This document shows positions 47,170 to 57,786 of a DNA stretch of 64,000 nt, in pieces. The notes beneath the pieces were generated by a model. It had not been told where the DNA came from. It saw only the letters and a program-made list of their open reading frames with translations, and made no database searches. Each line of letters starts with the position of its first letter. The first letter of the stretch is position 1. Location: positions 372,001-436,000 of the forward strand of contig CANTFL010001352.1 in assembly GCA_947650285.1 (NCBI GenBank), read 5' to 3'. This stretch comes from Hyaloperonospora brassicae. Lineage: Eukaryota; Oomycota; Peronosporomycetes; Peronosporales; Peronosporaceae. Position numbers and translations under genes: made by a program.

Positions 47170-49190
47170 CATGGTCATTCATTCTCATTTGGCTCTGCTG
47201 ACACCTCCAAAAATACACACGATACCCTGAAGCAAACCTGTAAGGCGCTTAATGAATATGTAATAGCTCAAGGGCATGTAAACGATCAAGCGTGCCAAGA
47301 AGGTGGGTAACACGAAGAATGGCGCTTTCGAACGTTTTATCCTATGGTGCTCACAGGGAATGGATTCAAGGCAGTTGCTGTTGACAAAGAATCAGCAACG
47401 AGAACGATCAAGCCCATAAGGGCTAGTAGAAGAAGTTTGTGACGTTTTGAGGCTTTCATTCAACGCATAGATGAGCGCTGGCAAGTTACAATCGTTAAAG
47501 GGAAGCACTATTGTGAAGCTTTTAATGAAGCCTCCGCACATCCGAGTGGTCGCGCGTTAAATGAAGAGCCTCGCGAGCGAGTCCTCTCTCTTTATGACCA
47601 GTAATAGTGTCGAACCTGGTACTGTTGTTGCTTTACCCCACCATGAAAGCATCAAAACTGTTGCCCCTCAGGATATTCACAACATTCATAACAATGATCG
47701 CACTTTACGGCTATAGATGGGAAGATTGCTTCGGTCACTGCTTGATGACCTTTTTGCTCCAAACGTAAATTACCATACGGCACGCAAAGTAGATGGGTAA
47801 AACCTGGGACCATATTTTATATTTTTCGATCGGACGATGTGTAATTCGTTCCAGATATACTGCCGGGGTAGCATGGCTTATAAACTCTACATACAAGACC
47901 AATATGTATGGACTACCCTTGCTCCATATCGTCGGAGATATTAGCACCAAACATACCCTTACTCTGGCATTCTGCTTTTTGCAAGCAAACCGAGAGGCAA
48001 ACTAAGTCTGAGCGATGCAGACGCTACGACAGAAATTTTGTGAATCGAACATTAAAGGTTAAGATATTTTCACAGACCGAGAGCTGGCTTTGATGCACGC
48101 GATTGACATAGTGAAATCGATCGTGAACGGGTTGCTTGGCCGTGGCATATATCCAAAAGATTCTTGACAAGGACAAGAAATCTTTGACCGCTAATGGTGA
48201 GTGGAAGGCCTTTCCTTAAGCCTAGAACATCTCAGTGTAACAAGATCGGATTGAGACCGTCAAAGATATGTAAAAAAATATGCGCGAATGCTGGGGCATG
48301 TCGCATCCGCAGGTCGTTCTATATGTCGACGAAACGTGGCTGTGTTGGAAAGAGAATTTTTTTACCTTTAACATTGCAGCAAGTAGCACTATGGACATGT
48401 CACCACATTTCGCTTAAAAGTGCGCATGCAGCCCTAAAAACGCTGGATCGGATCCTCAACCGGTGATCTTCTGTCTTTCAATAACGCTATAACGCTAGCT
48501 TCCGATGAACAGCTGGCTAGTATCGAGCAACAACACGCAAAAGATCGATCGACGTTTGACATGCAATTTGGCAGCATATTTACTGACGTCATGAGAAAAA
48601 TCTTGTAAACTGGCCAGCGCGCAGCCTTTCGCCAGCATATAAATTATTTTAATTGATGTCGACGACAATGGGTCCGTCATTGTTTGCCAAGGTAAGTCTT
48701 TGAAATATTACATTATAGTAAATTATGAGCAGCTCATATTCATTTAACGTTTTTATAGCCTCGAAAACGTCGGTTATGAAATACCCTTGCCGACATTCCT
48801 TCTCCACTAGACGTATATCGCTATCTATTGATGTCATCGACAGGCACTGATGGCTACTGCAGCCGCGTAAGCTATATAATTTACACCATGCGGTAGACTT
48901 GCCACCAGCATGGGAGAAGGTGTCGACAGAGTACTCAAATGCCGCCGGGAAGCGAAGAAAAGAGATCGTCTTACATGTTCTGGCGCGACCTGATGACGAT
49001 TCTGATCCTGAGCGGTTACAGAGTCGTGGTAGACATATTGGTGCCTGAAAACGTCGTTTCGGAAGCGCGGAGCGCAATACATCTCCCTTCGAGCATGCAG
49101 AGGTCGCGCTAAATTCCCCCGAGAAGCGTAATTGCACAAATTGCGGTCGGTAAGGTAACAACTTTTATACCTGCTGTAGACCAACACCCC
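47170..49190 (+). pseudogene. MULE (Mutator-like) transposase relic
   Basis: Ordered fragments in changing frames. The N-terminal DNA-binding part is at about 47220-47610 (QTCKALNEYVIAQGHV, RWQVTIVKGKHYCEAFNEAS, AHPSGRALNE). The catalytic core is at about 47880-47980 (STYKTNMYGLPLLHIVGD), followed by IFTDRELALMHAID at about 48070. An FHY3/MULE-like SAHAALKTLDRIL is at about 48420. A C-terminal RLQSRGRHIGA and zinc knuckle CTNCGR...NFYTC lie near 49015-49170. Stops are frequent; it is inactive. Part of it underlies short minus-strand frames that I reject. Confidence 0.82.
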
Positions 49191-50132
49191 CAGAAAAACA
49201 CGTAAAATCTCTCAGTTGCAGCCAAAGGCAAATCATAGCTAGCGAATACGTGGCCCCCCATTACTTTATTAGAGTTATTTAGATTTTGTCGTCCAATCCT
49301 GATCGCGTTCAAGTCCAAGAACAAATTGCAGCTGACTATGAATAATAAACGATCTACTCCATGTATTCATAAAGGACGTGACATGCTTTGCGTCAGATGC
49401 GCAGGGAATTGGGAAAGCGCGAACATCAACTTGCCGTCAATGATGCCAGATATGGAAGAAGAGACAAGGATTTAAATTTTAAGTCACAAAATTCAATTTT
49501 TTTTAGTAAAGCGCCGTTAAGCAGGCTTTAAATGTAGGTTCGCAGATTCTGCGTAGGTCTTTGACTCTTCTGTAGATCTGAATCACCATACTTAAACGAG
49601 ATATCGCTGAAGTTGAACTTTTGTAGTAAAAACCTCCTCTCGTCTCCGGCGTGGCAGTCATAGGATCTCCAACGTTCTTATCCACCTCTGAGCTTGATCG
49701 AACGCTCTTGCCATCACCACCAGCAGCTTGGCTATTGGCAAGCGTCTCAGATGCTTCCACAGCAGGAGTACTTTAATCAATAGGTTTCACGTCCACCACA
49801 CGAACCCGTTAATTAATTGAATTTTCGCCCTCTTTGCCTTTCGCCTTTAATCCTTTTCTACGCACGTTCTTCATTCTCTTCTCGCTTCTGCATCTGCTCC
49901 GTTTGCTGCTCTTCCTGGCACTATTGTGGCTCTTCCGCTTACTTTTTTCTTCTTCTTTAAGCTGCCACTTGGTCGATTTAAAGATCAACTACGCGAAGCA
50001 GAGCGCTATCGCGAATGGCGCAGATCGATTTTGGAATGTTTCTTGCGACGTTTATCTCGCGAGTTAGGGGAGCGACGAAGTTAACAATAGCGCGATCTGG
50101 ATCGGGACGCGCTGATGGACAAACCGCACGAC
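49191..50132 (-). other. Possible gene fragment left of gypsy-2
   Basis: On the minus strand about 49980-49503 reads as a nearly continuous frame with two stops: a Lys/Arg-rich part (WQLKEEEKSKRKSHNSARK), then VEASETLANSQAAGGDGKS and a final IQIYRRVKDLRRICEPTF. The composition looks like coding sequence, but there is no domain. It may belong with fragments on the other side of gypsy-2, which inserted next to it. Confidence 0.3.
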
Positions 50133-50137
50133 GACAA
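50133..50137. repeat. Target-site duplication GACAA of gypsy-2 (left)
   Basis: GACAA precedes the left LTR and recurs at 57782-57786 after the right LTR. Confidence 0.92.
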
Positions 50138-50622
50138 TGTAACGGGGTCACACGTCGACTGGTAGTTGACGATAGGTGTGGTGCACACAAGAGAGGGGGT
50201 ACCCTATAAAGTAATTTTAGAACACAGTGATTGTATCAATTGTTGAAGACTGATGTCTGTCATCAATTGATTACGAGATCTTTAGAGAGGTTTTTCTTTG
50301 AACCTTAGTGAATAGGTTAAGTACGTTATTCTGTGGTGTTCTTTAGGTTTAAAGAAGAATTAAAATTCAGTTCCCCTTTTGATCAATAAGAGACACCAGC
50401 CTTACGAGGCGTCTTTGATCGAAGGGACAAAAGCAAGGCCTGTAAGGTAGCTTGTCCTCGAGAAATCTGTGCTGTGATTCGTTTAAATCGTATGGTCCCT
50501 CTGGAACGGGGACCGTAAGCTCTCTGAGCTATTGACTCTTTGAGTCGGGTTCTGTGAATCAAAGTTGCTCGTGAGAGCGTTAGGTCTTCCTCTGACTTAA
50601 GGAGCTGTGTAGCTCCGCTACA
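50138..50622 (+). repeat. 5' LTR of gypsy-2
   Basis: 485 bp, TGTAACGGGG to GCTACA. Its 3' part is a chain of small hairpins (GGTCCC/GGGACC, AGCTC/GAGCT, GACTC/GAGTC, GGAGCT/AGCTCC). Confidence 0.95.
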
Positions 50623-50624
50623 CT

Positions 50625-50633
50625 TGGTAGCAC
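50625..50633 (+). other. Primer-binding site of gypsy-2
   Basis: TGGTAGCAC two bases after the LTR, the same as gypsy-1. Confidence 0.75.
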
Positions 50634-50680
50634 TCGTAGTCAATCTACGCCTGAGTCGTTACGACTGACCCTCTGCGACG

Positions 50681-51703
50681 ATGGAGCAATCCACACCCCT
50701 CGATGAGGCCCAAAAGGTTGCGCTAGATAAGCTAACCGCGGCCGTAGGCCCAGAATATATCGAGTTTCTCGCTGCACAAGATCCCGACGTGCGCAACACG
50801 CGTGTCGAGACCTTTATGCAGTATAAAACGGCTGTTTTAGGGCAGGTTCACAACCAGGTAGCGTCGGCTATGCCCACACGCTTTGTGGCTATGCCATACG
50901 AAGAGGCTAAGCCTCGTCCCCTTCGAGTGGACGTCAAGCATTTCTCCGGAAAGGAGGGTGAAAAACTCATCCTCTGGATCCGTGAGATTGAGATGGCCAT
51001 GAGATCTGGCTTGATCTCAGTCGAGCATCATTGAGTATCGCTAGCGATCTCAAAACTCGATGGAAGAGCTAGACAATGGGCTCTGACGTGCGGCACGTCG
51101 GTCGACTTGGCGTTTCCCACATGGGATTTGCTCAAGCTAGACCTGTTGCGAGTTTTCTCGCCGCCTAATCAGGCCTATCGCGTGCGTTCACGCTTCTTGT
51201 CCACCCGTCAGGGTATGAACGAGTTAACGGAATATGTCCACGAGTTGAGAACTCTGATGGCTGCCATGCAGTCTGACCCTCTCCCTGAGACTGTCTGCGT
51301 GACAGTCTTTATGGAAGGTCTCCGCACTGGCGCTGCCAGGACCGAGGTGTTTCGAATCCATCCCTCGACTTTTGAAGAGGCTGTGAGCATCGCTTGAAAT
51401 GCTGAGCATAACTTTAAGTCAGAGAGACTTGGTTGGAATGGGTACAACCCAAGCTTTGCGACAGCAACCTCTGCAAGCACCTCGGCTTACTGTAAGCCAG
51501 AACCGATGGACCTCAGCTATGCTGAAGATGAAGGTGAAGCGGAGCTTCATGTTGCAGAGCAACGACAGGAAGTGAGACGTTGTTATACGTGTGGAAGCAC
51601 CAAGCATCTAAGCCCCACTTGTCCTTTGCGTAAGCAACAACGTAACTCTATGGGCCGCAACCAGAAACCTGGTATGGCACGGGGAAATGTCGACACCCAG
51701 TAG
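50681..51703 (+). pseudogene. gypsy-2 gag with two in-frame TGA codons
   Basis: Starts at ATG 50681 and stays in one frame to TAG 51701-51703, interrupted only by TGA at 51032-51034 and 51395-51397 (the second reads as a CGA-to-TGA change in the SIA-NAEHNF context). Gag-core motifs: EKLILWIREIEMAMRSGLI, LARV-type [19 protein letters not shown] and [23 protein letters not shown]-like knuckle CYTCGSTKHLSPTC near 51580-51625. About 340 codons, close to gypsy-1 gag. Confidence 0.88.
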
Positions 51704-51723
51704 GCGCGGGGTGCCCTACTGGG
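51682..51723 (+). promoter_or_regulatory. Candidate -1 ribosomal frameshift signal of gypsy-2
   Basis: In gag phase: heptamer G GGA AAT (51682-51688), 7-base spacer, then a perfect 9-bp stem CCCAGTAGG/CCTACTGGG (51696-51704 and 51715-51723) with a 10-base loop. The gag TAG (51701-51703) is inside the 5' arm. The -1 frame is open straight into protease. Confidence 0.75.
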
Positions 51724-54700
51724 GTAGAACTGAGTTCTGTCACTTCTCTACGAGGCAGAGCAAAACAGGGCTTAGCCCCACAGATCTCCGTGCCAGCAAG
51801 CACAGAGCGTGGGTACAAGCCTGGCTTGTTAGTCGCCGAGGCGATAGTTAAAGGCTTTGAGAAGCATTGGTCGATATTAATCGATTCTGGGGCGTCATGC
51901 AACTATACTAAACGCCATTCTCTTGAGGAAAGTCAGCAATATGCTGATGCGCTCAGAGCGCACGACGGTGAATCCATCACTGTTCGGTTAGCGACAGGTA
52001 GTCGCCTGACTGTGCCTGTAGCTCCGTTGAACTTGGGCGTGAAGTTTTTAAACTTTTGTAGCACAGAACGCTGTCTTGTCCTTGACTTAAATTCGAGATA
52101 CGATCATATCCTAGGCATGGTCTGGATTGAACGCCATGAACCATGGATCGATTGGAGGTCTAAGACCTTAGGCGCAACGCGCAATGTTCCTAGTGAAGTT
52201 TTGGAGAGTCATGAACCCATCTTCGCTGGGCAACAAAAGCGCTATTGGCGCGAGCCATTGACGGAAGATGTCAATGTGCTGGACATTGGTATGTCGGAGT
52301 TAATTAACTCGAATGTCTATGACATAAATATTGAGCGGAGCTCTTCTAACGTATTTGAAGAGAGTTGTACTCCGTTGAGTGATACTCGTTGTGATAATGA
52401 GTCACTGCATGCGTCAAGCATGATTGGCCATGGGCCGAGACATAGGAATGTAATTCCTCTAATGTGAGTGGGGTGGCACGTGAAATTCCACCGAGTGAAG
52501 GCGGCCGAATTGGGTTACACACTGAAGGTCGGTAATGACATTGTTGGCGATACGCCAGAGCATACAGGGCTAGACCCGGATGCTGTACGTGAAGTGATAC
52601 GTGTAAATCCACTGGGTGAAGTGTTCGAGTTTCGCAACACTTCACCAGATGTCGATCAAGACATGAGCTCTCGTATAGAGCGTGTTATAGCAGATAGCAA
52701 CTACAGGGACCCTACTGTCCCGGCCTCTAGGAGGCGTAAAATTTCTTTGAGGAAACAATCTCGGCGTCGGGTGGCAACTGTCAAGCGCCAGACTTCCGAG
52801 ATGTTAAGGAGTGATAATCGTAATAATACACTATATATACTTGTCAATGGAATGACCGGCCATGTCTCTGGCAACATTATTCTTGAGACTCTTCGTTCTC
52901 TAGATAATCTCCTTAAACTAGATGAAATGTCTGATGGCGAATTCAGCCAAGCGTTAAAGGCCAGAGAGTTATCCGACTTAGTGGTCGTTCGACCCGATGT
53001 TGAGTTGATCTCATCCACTTTATTGGACGAGTCCGTCCTTGAGGACACAAAGGCAACTCTCAGTGCGCGTAGTGGATCATCGATCCTTAACGATCCTCTT
53101 GATCCATTTTATCCTTTGGTAAAGGAATTTTAAGACGTGGTGTGTCACGACCCACCGTCTGCCTTACCTACGGATAGAGGTGTGCGTCATGGAATTGACC
53201 AAGTACCTGGAACTAAATACTGCGTAACACGGTAGTGGACTTTACCATAGGAGCAGTGTGACGTCATAGACGACTTCTTTCGTGCGAAGCACGCAGCGGG
53301 GATGGTTCTTGAGAGCAATTCTCCTCATTCCACGCCCACATTTTGTGCCCGAAAGCCCAATGGAAAGTGGCGCATTGTTTATGCTTACAATAAGCTTAAT
53401 GCTGCCACGATCCCGGCTCAGACACCAACACCTAGGAAAGATGTTCTTCAGAACAATATGGTGGGATGTACAATGTACAGTGCACTTGACTTAGTCGATG
53501 GTTATTACCAATTTCTCATGCGTGAGAAGGATATTCCGCTGACAGCGGTTAGTACCCCGAGCGGTATGCTTTAAGAGTGGCTAGTTATGCCACAGGGCTT
53601 GTCCAATGCCCCAGCTACGTTCAATCGTCTTGTGACACAACTGTTTCGTCCTCACCGAGGTTATGCACAGACTTACTTTGATGACATTTTTGTCCATAGT
53701 CGTTCTAAGAACGGCCGGTCTAATGTGGATAATCACATCGACCATTTAAGAGCAGTGCTCGAGTGCATGCGCACGAACAAGTTGTATGCCATCGCCTCTA
53801 AGTGCATCTTTGGTGCACAAGAGATTCACTTTTTAGGGTGCTTCATTAGAAGCGTGGTCTTAGAGCGGATCCTACTAAGATAAAAGCCATAGTCGATTGG
53901 CAGGTTCCTAAGAACCAAAAGGACTTACGTAAAATGCTTGGTCTCGCCAATTACTTACACAAGTATAGTGCAAACTATGCAGACATTGCTCGGCCATTAT
54001 CCAATCTCCTTAAAAAGGATACGGAGTGGTGTTGGACTAACACCGAGCATGAAGCCTTTACGGCGGTTTAAGAGAGTCTTCTTCATGCTCCAATCTTGGC
54101 TTTGCCCGATCCTGATCGGCCTATCAGTGTCGTCTGTGACGCATCTGATTTTGTCATCGGCAGTGCTCTGTTACAAACAGATGATAATGGGCGGGAACGC
54201 GTCATTGCGTTTGAGTCCCGACAGCTAAAACCAGCTGAAAAGAACTATCCAGTTCATGACAAAGAGCTGCTTGCGATGAAGTATGCTTTAGTCAAATTCA
54301 GAGTTCATCTGCTTGGCTCTAAGCCTTTTGTGATCTATACAGATCATGCGTCATTACGCACTGCGACCTAGTCACCTCACCTCTCTCAGAGAATGGATCG
54401 CTGGCTCTCATTCTTTGCTGAATACAACGTCGAGGTGAAGTACAAGCCGGGAAAGCAGAATGCTATAGCTGATGCGTTGTCACGTAGGCCTGACTATGAG
54501 CTTGCTCATGTTACGACACTGTCATCATCGGTCACAGACCTCATTCGTTCGGCATATGCCAAAGATGAACATTTTGTAGCTTTGCTACGTGCTCTGGATA
54601 GCGAGGGGTTTAACGACTCAGACATTGAATTGTCGGCACGTTTGCGTGCGAGGCTACATCGGTACTCCATCGATCAAGGCCTGTTGTTGTATAGCACAGA

Positions 54701-56320
54701 TATGGAGAATACTCCCCGTATCGTTGTCACTCATGATGAGGAATTGAAGTATCGCATCCTCTATGAGGCGCATGATACTGCGGTGAGCGTTCATCTCGGT
54801 CGAGAGAAGACATATAGCTCCGTGAGCCAATACTATTGGTGGCCCAAACTTTAAAAATGGGTAAGCACATACGTGCGTACGTGCGGAACGTGTCAACGGG
54901 TGAAACCCTCAGCTCATGCGGCTGCGCAGCTCGCTAGTCTCCCTATACCCTCTGGGTGCTGGGAGTCCATCAGCATGGATTTCATGTTCGGCCTGCCGAA
55001 AGATGTGCAAGGCAATACGGGTATTATGGTCTTTGTTGACCGTTTGAGCAAGATGGCTCACTTGGCGGCTGTACCAGATACCATTGATGGTGAAGGTACA
55101 GCTACGCTGTTTATCGATAGAGTGTTTCGACAACACGGATTGTCTGTGGCAATAGTCTCTGACAGAGATCCTTGATTCACTGTGAAGTTTTGGAAGTCCA
55201 TCTTCAAGGTGCTCGGCACACGTTTGGACATGTCCACGGCGGATCATCCGTAGACCAATGGTCAAACCGAGAGATTCAATCGCGTTATCGGTGATATATT
55301 ACGCAGTGTTTGCGCTAATACACCAAAACGTTGGATTTCAATGCTTCCTGTTGTTGATTTTGTGTTAAATAACGCTGTTCACGCCTCTACAGGCTTTACT
55401 CCGTTCGACGTGAACTGTCTCACACACCCTCGCGTTCCGTTTACGCTACCACTGCGTGTTTAAGTGATTAGTGGGGGAGAGATGACCGATCGGATTGAAG
55501 ATATCAGCCCTGCTACTGTCCAGAAACAAGTAAGCGAGTTTCTCGCAACGCGATTGAATATGTTACAACGCGGGCGAGACGCACTGGCTGATAGCCAAGA
55601 TAGACAAAAGGAGCAAGCTGATGTTAAAGGCAGAGGATGTATTGAGCGTTATAAGGTCGGAGACCAAGTCCTACTCAATGCTAAAAACCTACCTACAAAT
55701 GTAGTATCTGCTGTCTTCAAGACAAAGTTGCGTCCGCGCTTCATTGGGCCGTTCACGGTCATCGCTAAGAAGGGATGGCGTACACGCTCAACCTTCCCCG
55801 CAAACTGCGCACGCACCCAGTGTACTACGTTGGATTGCTTAAGCCGTATCGGGACCCGTCCCATGTGAACTCGGAGGCGCTTGCGACCGGGAATAAGGCC
55901 TTGACGTCGACTGTTGCATCCTAACCAGGAGGTCAAACTGACCATCCACACGGGCTAAGGCCAACTCCAACGCCTGAACATGGGCTTGCATCGCGCCGAG
56001 TTCATTCTGGGTCTTACCCAATGCCTCTCAGAGATCGCTCAGCTCACGGAGCATCTTCTCATGCTTCTCCTTCGGTACCCCGACCACCACCGACGCTTCT
56101 CGATGAGCAAGGGAACCACCAGTTCCATGTGGAGAAAATTCTTCTACGATGTCGTCGTCGTGGCCAATACCAGTATCTGGTGAAGTGGCGAGGGAACCCG
56201 GAGTCGGAAAACTCGTGGGAGTATGAGATACCCATTCGGCAGGACTGTCCTGACGCCGTGGATGTTTTTGAACATCGTGACCAGGGTCCCCGTGCGAACG
56301 AGAACGCTTCTCACCAATAG
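51688..56320 (+). pseudogene. gypsy-2 pol (protease, RT, RNase H, integrase, chromodomain)
   Basis: Protease ILIDSGASCNYTKRHSL at about 51870-51920 (canonical DSG). RT has TFCARKPNGKWRIVYAYN, LDLVDGYYQFLMREKD, MPQGLSNAPATFNRLV and TYFDDIFVHS. RNase H has VVCDASDFVIG. Integrase has CGTCQRVKPS, SMDFMFGLPKD and IVSDRDP. The chromodomain is at about 56120-56240 (YQYLVKWRGNPESENSWE). Stops at 52465, 53131, 53572, 54369, 54852 and 55173, plus frame changes near 53860 and 55780, inactivate it. Confidence 0.9.
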
Positions 56321-57137
56321 TGGTGGGAGGTAGCGTGTTGCTCCGCACCTTAGGGTCGCGACCCGTGATTGCCATTGTAGCCGGAGCATAACGCGTACGT
56401 GTACGCAACTAGCCCCTGACTTAGGTTTGGCATACTCGAACCGAAGCTTTCGTTCCAACCGAACGTCGGCCACATCGGCGCTAGCCCGCAGCGCTGGCAC
56501 ACTGCTAAGGTGTCGCTTGCGATACACCAAACGGATGAACTGATTGTCCTCCTCCTCGGGCGGTTCGCCAGCGAACAACAAGATGGGCACGCCCTTAATC
56601 GGTCGAACGGAGACACCACGAGACAAGCTCTCAAGATGCGCGTGGTACTGACCTTGTGTGGTAAAGATGGTTCGAGATATCTCTCATTTAGAGCCTGACG
56701 AACGGCTATATCTTCGGGCGACGTAGCCTCGGGGCCCATGGCCCATGTTGAAATGCTACGGCCTTCCGTATGACGGAGGCGTTGCTCCACGACAGGTGTT
56801 GTGAACACGTAACCATTCCGGTTTGGATAACCGTCTGGGTTTGAGTGCGACGTAGATCACGCTCCTTACGCTGGAGGGTTAACTCCTGTTGCTCGTCGAG
56901 CAAGTTTGTGATGATGTTCTTACCTGCATCTGTTTAATAATGCTGCGCCCCTGGCGCTGTGGTAACACCCCGTCTAACGAATGGATTCGGTGCTGTTTGA
57001 GGTCAAACCTCAGATACAGCGGAGTGGGACGATATCCCTTCATCTCCAGGGACACTGGTATCACTACCATAGTCCACATCCTCATTAAGACCGAGGTAGG
57101 AGATAATAGTTCGAGACTCGTTGGGTGGCGATGCCAT
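55839..57137 (-). pseudogene. Antisense ORF of gypsy-2 with C-terminal coiled coil
   Basis: Opposite to gag-pol. A possible ATG at 57137 opens an acidic N-terminus (SYLGLNEDVDYGSDTS). After frame changes the middle reads LAGEPP-type sequence with NQFIRLVYRKRHLSS and RLERKLRFEYAKP. The 3' part, antisense to the pol linker, encodes a coiled coil (KEKHEKMLRELSDL, NELGAMQAHVQALELALAR) ending at 55839. Position, polarity and the C-terminal coiled coil match the antisense ORF of gypsy-1, though sequence similarity is not obvious by eye. Confidence 0.5.
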
Positions 57138-57231
57138 GGTGCTTCGTGTTTTTCCACCAAGAGGTTAAGCGCACACACACCGACCTCTTCGAGGAAAGAA
57201 ATCGATTGACGTTTTGTGGTAACGTCAGTCT

Positions 57232-57243
57232 GGTGGGGGAGGG
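57232..57243 (+). other. Polypurine tract of gypsy-2
   Basis: GGTGGGGGAGGG directly before the 3' LTR. Confidence 0.85.
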
Positions 57244-57781
57244 TGTAACGGAATTACTCGTCGACTGGTAGTTGACGATAGGTGTGGTGCACACAAGAGA
57301 GGGAATACCCTATAAAGTAATTTTAGAACACAGTGATTGTATCAATTGTTGAAGACTGATGTCTGTCAACAATTGATTACGAGATCTTTAGAGAGGTTTT
57401 TCTTTGAACCTTAGTGAATAGGTTAAGTACGTTATTCTATGGGGTTCTTTAGGTTTAAAGAAGAAATAAAATTCAGTTCCCCTTTTGATCAATAAGAGAC
57501 ACCAGCCTTACGAGGCGTCTTTGATCGAAGGGACAAAAGCAAGGCCTGTAAGGTAGCTTGTCCTCGAGAAATCTGTGCTGTGATTCGTTTAAATCGTATG
57601 GTCCCTCTGGAACGGGGACCGTAAGCTCTCTGAGCTTGTTGACTCTCTTAGTCGGGTTCTCTGAACCAAAACCTTAGCTCTCTGAGCTGTTGACTCTCCG
57701 AGTCGGGTTCTCTGAATCAAAGTTGCTCGTGAGAGCGTTAAAGTCTTCCTCTGACCTAAGGAGCTGTGTAGCTCAGCTACA
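57244..57781 (+). repeat. 3' LTR of gypsy-2, with internal tandem duplication
   Basis: 538 bp, 53 bp longer than the 5' LTR because the block containing AGCTCTCTGAGCT, the GACTC/GAGTC hairpin and GGTTCTCTGAA is present twice (about 57625-57720). Ends GCTACA and is followed by GACAA. Confidence 0.93.
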
Positions 57782-57786
57782 GACAA

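Larger units (their letters stand above)
50138..57781 (+). mobile_element. Ty3/gypsy retrotransposon (gypsy-2), decayed
   Basis: A 7644-bp element on the plus strand with a GACAA target duplication. Same organisation as gypsy-1: TGGTAGCAC primer site, gag with CCHC, pol in the -1 frame, chromodomain, antisense ORF before the 3' LTR. Numerous stops show that it is older or longer silenced than gypsy-1. It lies between the two inverted-repeat arms. Confidence 0.95.

Noticed and set aside
48649..49161. 170-codon minus-strand frame
   Set aside because: Antisense to the MULE C-terminal region, whose zinc knuckle and RLQSRGRHIGA motif are clear on the plus strand.
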